Positions 33,101 to 34,581 of a DNA stretch of 34,581 nucleotides are shown here, one piece after another. Positions within the stretch are counted from its first letter, which is position 1; the number at the start of each line of letters is the position of its first letter. Under the pieces are notes generated by a model, which did not search any database, had not been told where the DNA came from, and worked only from the letters and a program-made list of their open reading frames with translations. This DNA comes from a bacterium (GTDB taxonomy: Bacteria > Patescibacteriota > Minisyncoccia > Phycocordibacterales > JAGLPS01), in NCBI GenBank assembly GCA_030690305.1, contig JAUYHB010000007.1:1-34581 (forward strand), in the 5' to 3' direction. Made by a program: the position numbers and the translations under genes.

Positions 33101-34580
33101 CAACAACAGAAAGTTTGGCGTATGGAGAGGTCGTGCCGATTCCTATGTTGCCCGCACTTGTAATTGTCATCCGTGTTTGAAGTGTTGTTGACCCTGAAGG
33201 TACCGTTTGAAAAGCCAAGTATGTCGGGAAAGAGGAGGCATCCCATGTTCCTTCGGCCGCAGCCAGAATTCTTGCTCCAGATTCAACTGTGTTCGAGGCA
33301 TCGTATGCTCCGCCGAAACTGACAAATCCCAGCCTGTCATCCAAAACATTGGCCGCACCGTCATCGGAATAAAGATATGCACCCGCTCCACCTCCGGCTC
33401 CACTCGCTTCACTACTGATAACTTCCAATGCGTAACTGTCATTGGTGTATATGCCGAGGCCAGCCGCGGAGGTTCCGTCCCCTATGTCAACCCAGCCGGT
33501 GGCATAAATCGTAAGACGCGATGTAATATCATTTGCTATTGTCCCACTATAACTGGCAATGCTCCCGATATTAAAAGTTGAACCGGCAGCACCAACAGTC
33601 CAGGCGGGACGGGCTGCAGACATCACACCACCGGTATCGTAGTACACGGTAAGAGCGTCTTCATTTTCTATCTGTTGTATAGCTCGGGGACTGGTAGTGC
33701 CGATGCCTATAAACCCTGTATTTTTTATCGCAAGAGCGGCACCGGTGCTACCGTTGAAAGGAGTTGGGCTGATGTAAAAAAGGTCGCCACCAGCATCATC
33801 TCCTGTCCCCGTAACTCCCAATTCAAATTGGTCTTCGGCTCCTTGCTGGAAAACCATATATGAATATCCCGCAGTACTGCCGGCACGAACACGAAGCGAG
33901 GTGTCGGATCCTGATTCGGCGCTTACTCTAAAGACACTGGTGGAAGCAATTTTTGCATCAATAAGGTCGCCGTCATAACCGGTGAGAGCATCCAGTGCAA
34001 TGAGGGGTGATGACGTATCATTGCCGGCAACAGAAAGTTTCGCCCAGGGAGACGTGGTTCCAATACCAACATTTCCCCCTCTATCAAACGTAGCTATAGC
34101 CGAGCTGTTGGAATAGTTGCTGATATTTAATCTTCCGCCACTGAAGGCATTGGCTGAGCCGTCATATTTAAGCGCGATACCATTGGCATCATCGGTTTCC
34201 AAAAGTTCAATTGAAGAACTTGAACCATCCGCTCTTCCGGTCAGTCGCAGAGTTGCCCCCGTACCCGTTACGATATGCAAATTGGCTGAAGGAGAAGTGG
34301 TTCCAATGCCGACTTTGTTTGTAGAATAATCAACCGCAAAGGTGGAACCATCAACAATGAGCCCCCCCGCAAACGTCGACGTTGCCGTTGTCGACGTCGC
34401 ATGAAAGTACGGAGCGGCGATTTGCCTCCAGACTTCCAAACCTCCGGCAAAGGTTGAGGTGCCTGTTGATGTGATTTGCAAAGCGGAAGAGGTGGCGGCT
34501 GATACTTGAGAGAAGATGTTTGTGCCGTAGGTGAATTCAAGGTCTCCGCCACCTCCACCTGTCGCATCCGCCGCACAATC
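30198..34580 (-). CDS. Tail-fibre-like repeat protein with S74 chaperone domain and two Ig-like domains, 5' truncated by window edge
   Basis: The frame is open to the right edge, so the N-terminus and signal peptide are missing; about 1460 residues are visible. Nine copies of a (V/I)GIGT(T/S)SP....L motif, alternating with TSTTATSTFAGG-type segments, mark a phage-tail-fibre-like beta-structured shaft. A Peptidase_S74 intramolecular chaperone domain (nt about 31350-31075) is shown by SSIRFKENV, LSKLHVVSFDYK, AVGLIAEEVELVDPRLV and ITGLTVQAIQEL. Such domains help trimerise the shaft and then cut themselves off before a Ser. Two DUF5011-like domains (nt about 30765-30520 and 30485-30240) follow, which is unusual. 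A long in-frame duplication has a 2340-nt period. Confidence 0.85.
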   Translation of the reverse strand, partial: DCAADATGGGGGDLEFTYGTNIFSQVSAATSSALQITSTGTSTFAGGLEVWRQIAAPYFHATSTTATSTFAGGLIVDGSTFAVDYSTNKVGIGTTSPSANLHIVTGTGATLRLTGRADGSSSSIELLETDDANGIALKYDGSANAFSGGRLNISNYSNSSAIATFDRGGNVGIGTTSPWAKLSVAGNDTSSPLIALDALTGYDGDLIDAKIASTSVFRVSAESGSDTSLRVRAGSTAGYSYMVFQQGAEDQFELGVTGTGDDAGGDLFYISPTPFNGSTGAALAIKNTGFIGIGTTSPRAIQQIENEDALTVYYDTGGVMSAARPAWTVGAAGSTFNIGSIASYSGTIANDITSRLTIYATGWVDIGDGTSAAGLGIYTNDSYALEVISSEASGAGGGAGAYLYSDDGAANVLDDRLGFVSFGGAYDASNTVESGARILAAAEGTWDASSFPTYLAFQTVPSGSTTLQTRMTITSAGNIGIGTTSPYAKLSVVGEVVARNFTATSTTATSTLAGGFDVGSGALQYDFSSGVTSVTNLNLGALSFDTDAGILSWIDMPVTSSASAGTVESYTAQIDGNPLLTVYAQSDGVGGIQNGRVGIGTTSPSATLTVWSATTTAPVFNVTNTASSTLFAITNAGNVGIGTTSPYAKLSVVGEAVAQYFTATSTTATSTFKGFIDVLGTGANATSTFSSNLWVKGTLQTGSGSIFLSDGGIFSTDGTISIQNSPTASSTFSAGVETTRLNASATSTLAGLRINSGGLQVSTMTSADCDVKATTSGDFYCGTDATGGGGGSELEFTYGTNIFSQVSAATSSALKITSTGTSTFAGGLEVWRQIAAPYFHATSTTATSTFAGGLIVDGSTFAVDYSSGFVGIGTLAPEEILQIIGTGDADIEIQSTDSTEYTAVRVVNDSFAEFGIELGGSGSDDPNVAFLISSANADLRIGTNDTAQLTVSGGGNVGIGTTTPNWGLQIASSTPYLALTDSNATTDRKHVLLSNIDGVFRIGTSTDSLSATSTALSLDPRGPAVFGIGTSSPWRTLSVSGTVSFDGLTSSGTGNAVCITSGDDITDAGGGTCTPSSIRFKENVVTLETGEALDTLSKLHVVSFDYKKEYTSPRENSAAVGLIAEEVELVDPRLVDYDYNGVPLTLHFERITGLTVQAIQELNLNLETLASTTATTTSESQSFTESFFSNMFSRVTQWLANAANGIGKLFAQEVHTDTLCISDDNGETCVTKEQLDGLLAGTAASQNGSSGSNQSGGTGSESGGQGISDVTPPTIVIQGNNPAEIAVGSSYADLGAVITDDQDENTTTYIYLNGVITTSVSIDTSVAGTHTITYTATDDAGNTATADRTVIVGDEATPEPEVTDTTAPIISLIGAGSVTVTEGDTYIDEGATANDDVDGDISASIVTANLVDTNTPGSYQVTYNVTDVAGNQALEAVREVIVEALPEPEPPVTATSTSTN
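31984..32069. repeat. Long direct repeat inside the tail-fibre-like gene, copy 1
   Basis: These 86 bases are identical to 34324-34409. Weaker similarity continues to the window edge. The 2340-nt spacing is a whole number of codons (780). Confidence 0.9.
34324..34409. repeat. Long direct repeat inside the tail-fibre-like gene, copy 2
   Basis: Identical to 31984-32069. The flank up to the window edge remains clearly related to 32070-32240. Confidence 0.9.
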
Positions 34581-34581
34581 C

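Noticed and set aside
1-34581. CRISPR arrays or transposase genes
   Set aside because: No regular repeat-spacer array and no transposase or integrase motifs were seen. The repeats found are palindromes, tRNA fragments or coding repeats.

Overview
The window looks like a chromosomal contig piece from a Candidate Phyla Radiation (Patescibacteria) bacterium, most likely a Parcubacteria-type lineage. This is an inference from gene content: a short valyl-tRNA synthetase, a TsaD with an extra segment, a fused O-antigen-ligase/TPR membrane protein, large secreted proteins with DUF5011 domains and Cys/Asp calcium-type motifs, LamG and S74 tail-fibre-like surface proteins, and tRNAs mostly without encoded CCA. 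The standard bacterial code fits; UGA is used as a stop.

Layout. 1-1.4 kb: the 3' end of a thioredoxin-reductase-like flavoprotein and a secreted protein of unknown function. 1.4-2.3 kb: four tRNA genes (Val, Glu, Ser, Val) and a DUF1761 membrane protein. 2.3-4.5 kb: small membrane proteins, a bacterial PH-domain protein and a HAD hydrolase flanked by 38-bp direct repeats. 4.75-5.9 kb: tsaD, followed by a highly structured intergenic element. 6.2-10.2 kb: a 1330-residue surface protein with duplicated modules, a peptidoglycan-binding domain and C-terminal membrane anchors. 10.2-10.55 kb: a gene-free stretch with five copies of a short motif. 10.55-13.9 kb: valS-prsW-hsp20. 14-17.2 kb: small membrane proteins, a single-domain NDP-hexose 2,3-dehydratase homologue, tRNA-Phe, a CheY-like protein, tRNA-Arg, glutaredoxin and an FtsB/DivIC-like protein. 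17.3-23.3 kb: lepA, murJ and a Wzy/TPR membrane protein. 23.4-23.9 kb: RNase P RNA with a large insertion. 24.0-34.58 kb: a tightly packed surface-protein operon on the minus strand that runs off the window.

How the parts fit. The housekeeping genes serve translation (tRNAs, valS, tsaD, lepA, rnpB), envelope building and division (murJ, Wzy/TPR, FtsB-like) and stress handling (prsW, hsp20, glutaredoxin). About 15 kb is devoted to secreted or surface-anchored repeat proteins. The terminal operon reads as one export unit: a tail-fibre-like protein with an S74 chaperone, a DNRLRE-like protein, and two copies of a cassette made of a small membrane-anchored protein followed by a LamG protein.

Most notable signals: (1) several genes have a -10-like hexamer exactly 7 nt before the start codon, the same distance seen between TATAAT and the predicted 5' end of RNase P RNA, which suggests leaderless mRNAs; (2) a palindromic repeat inserted into helix P3 of RNase P RNA; (3) a 177-nt multi-branched structured element after tsaD; (4) duplicated anchor-LamG cassettes; (5) repeat copies of tRNA ends beside tRNA-Arg and tRNA-Phe.
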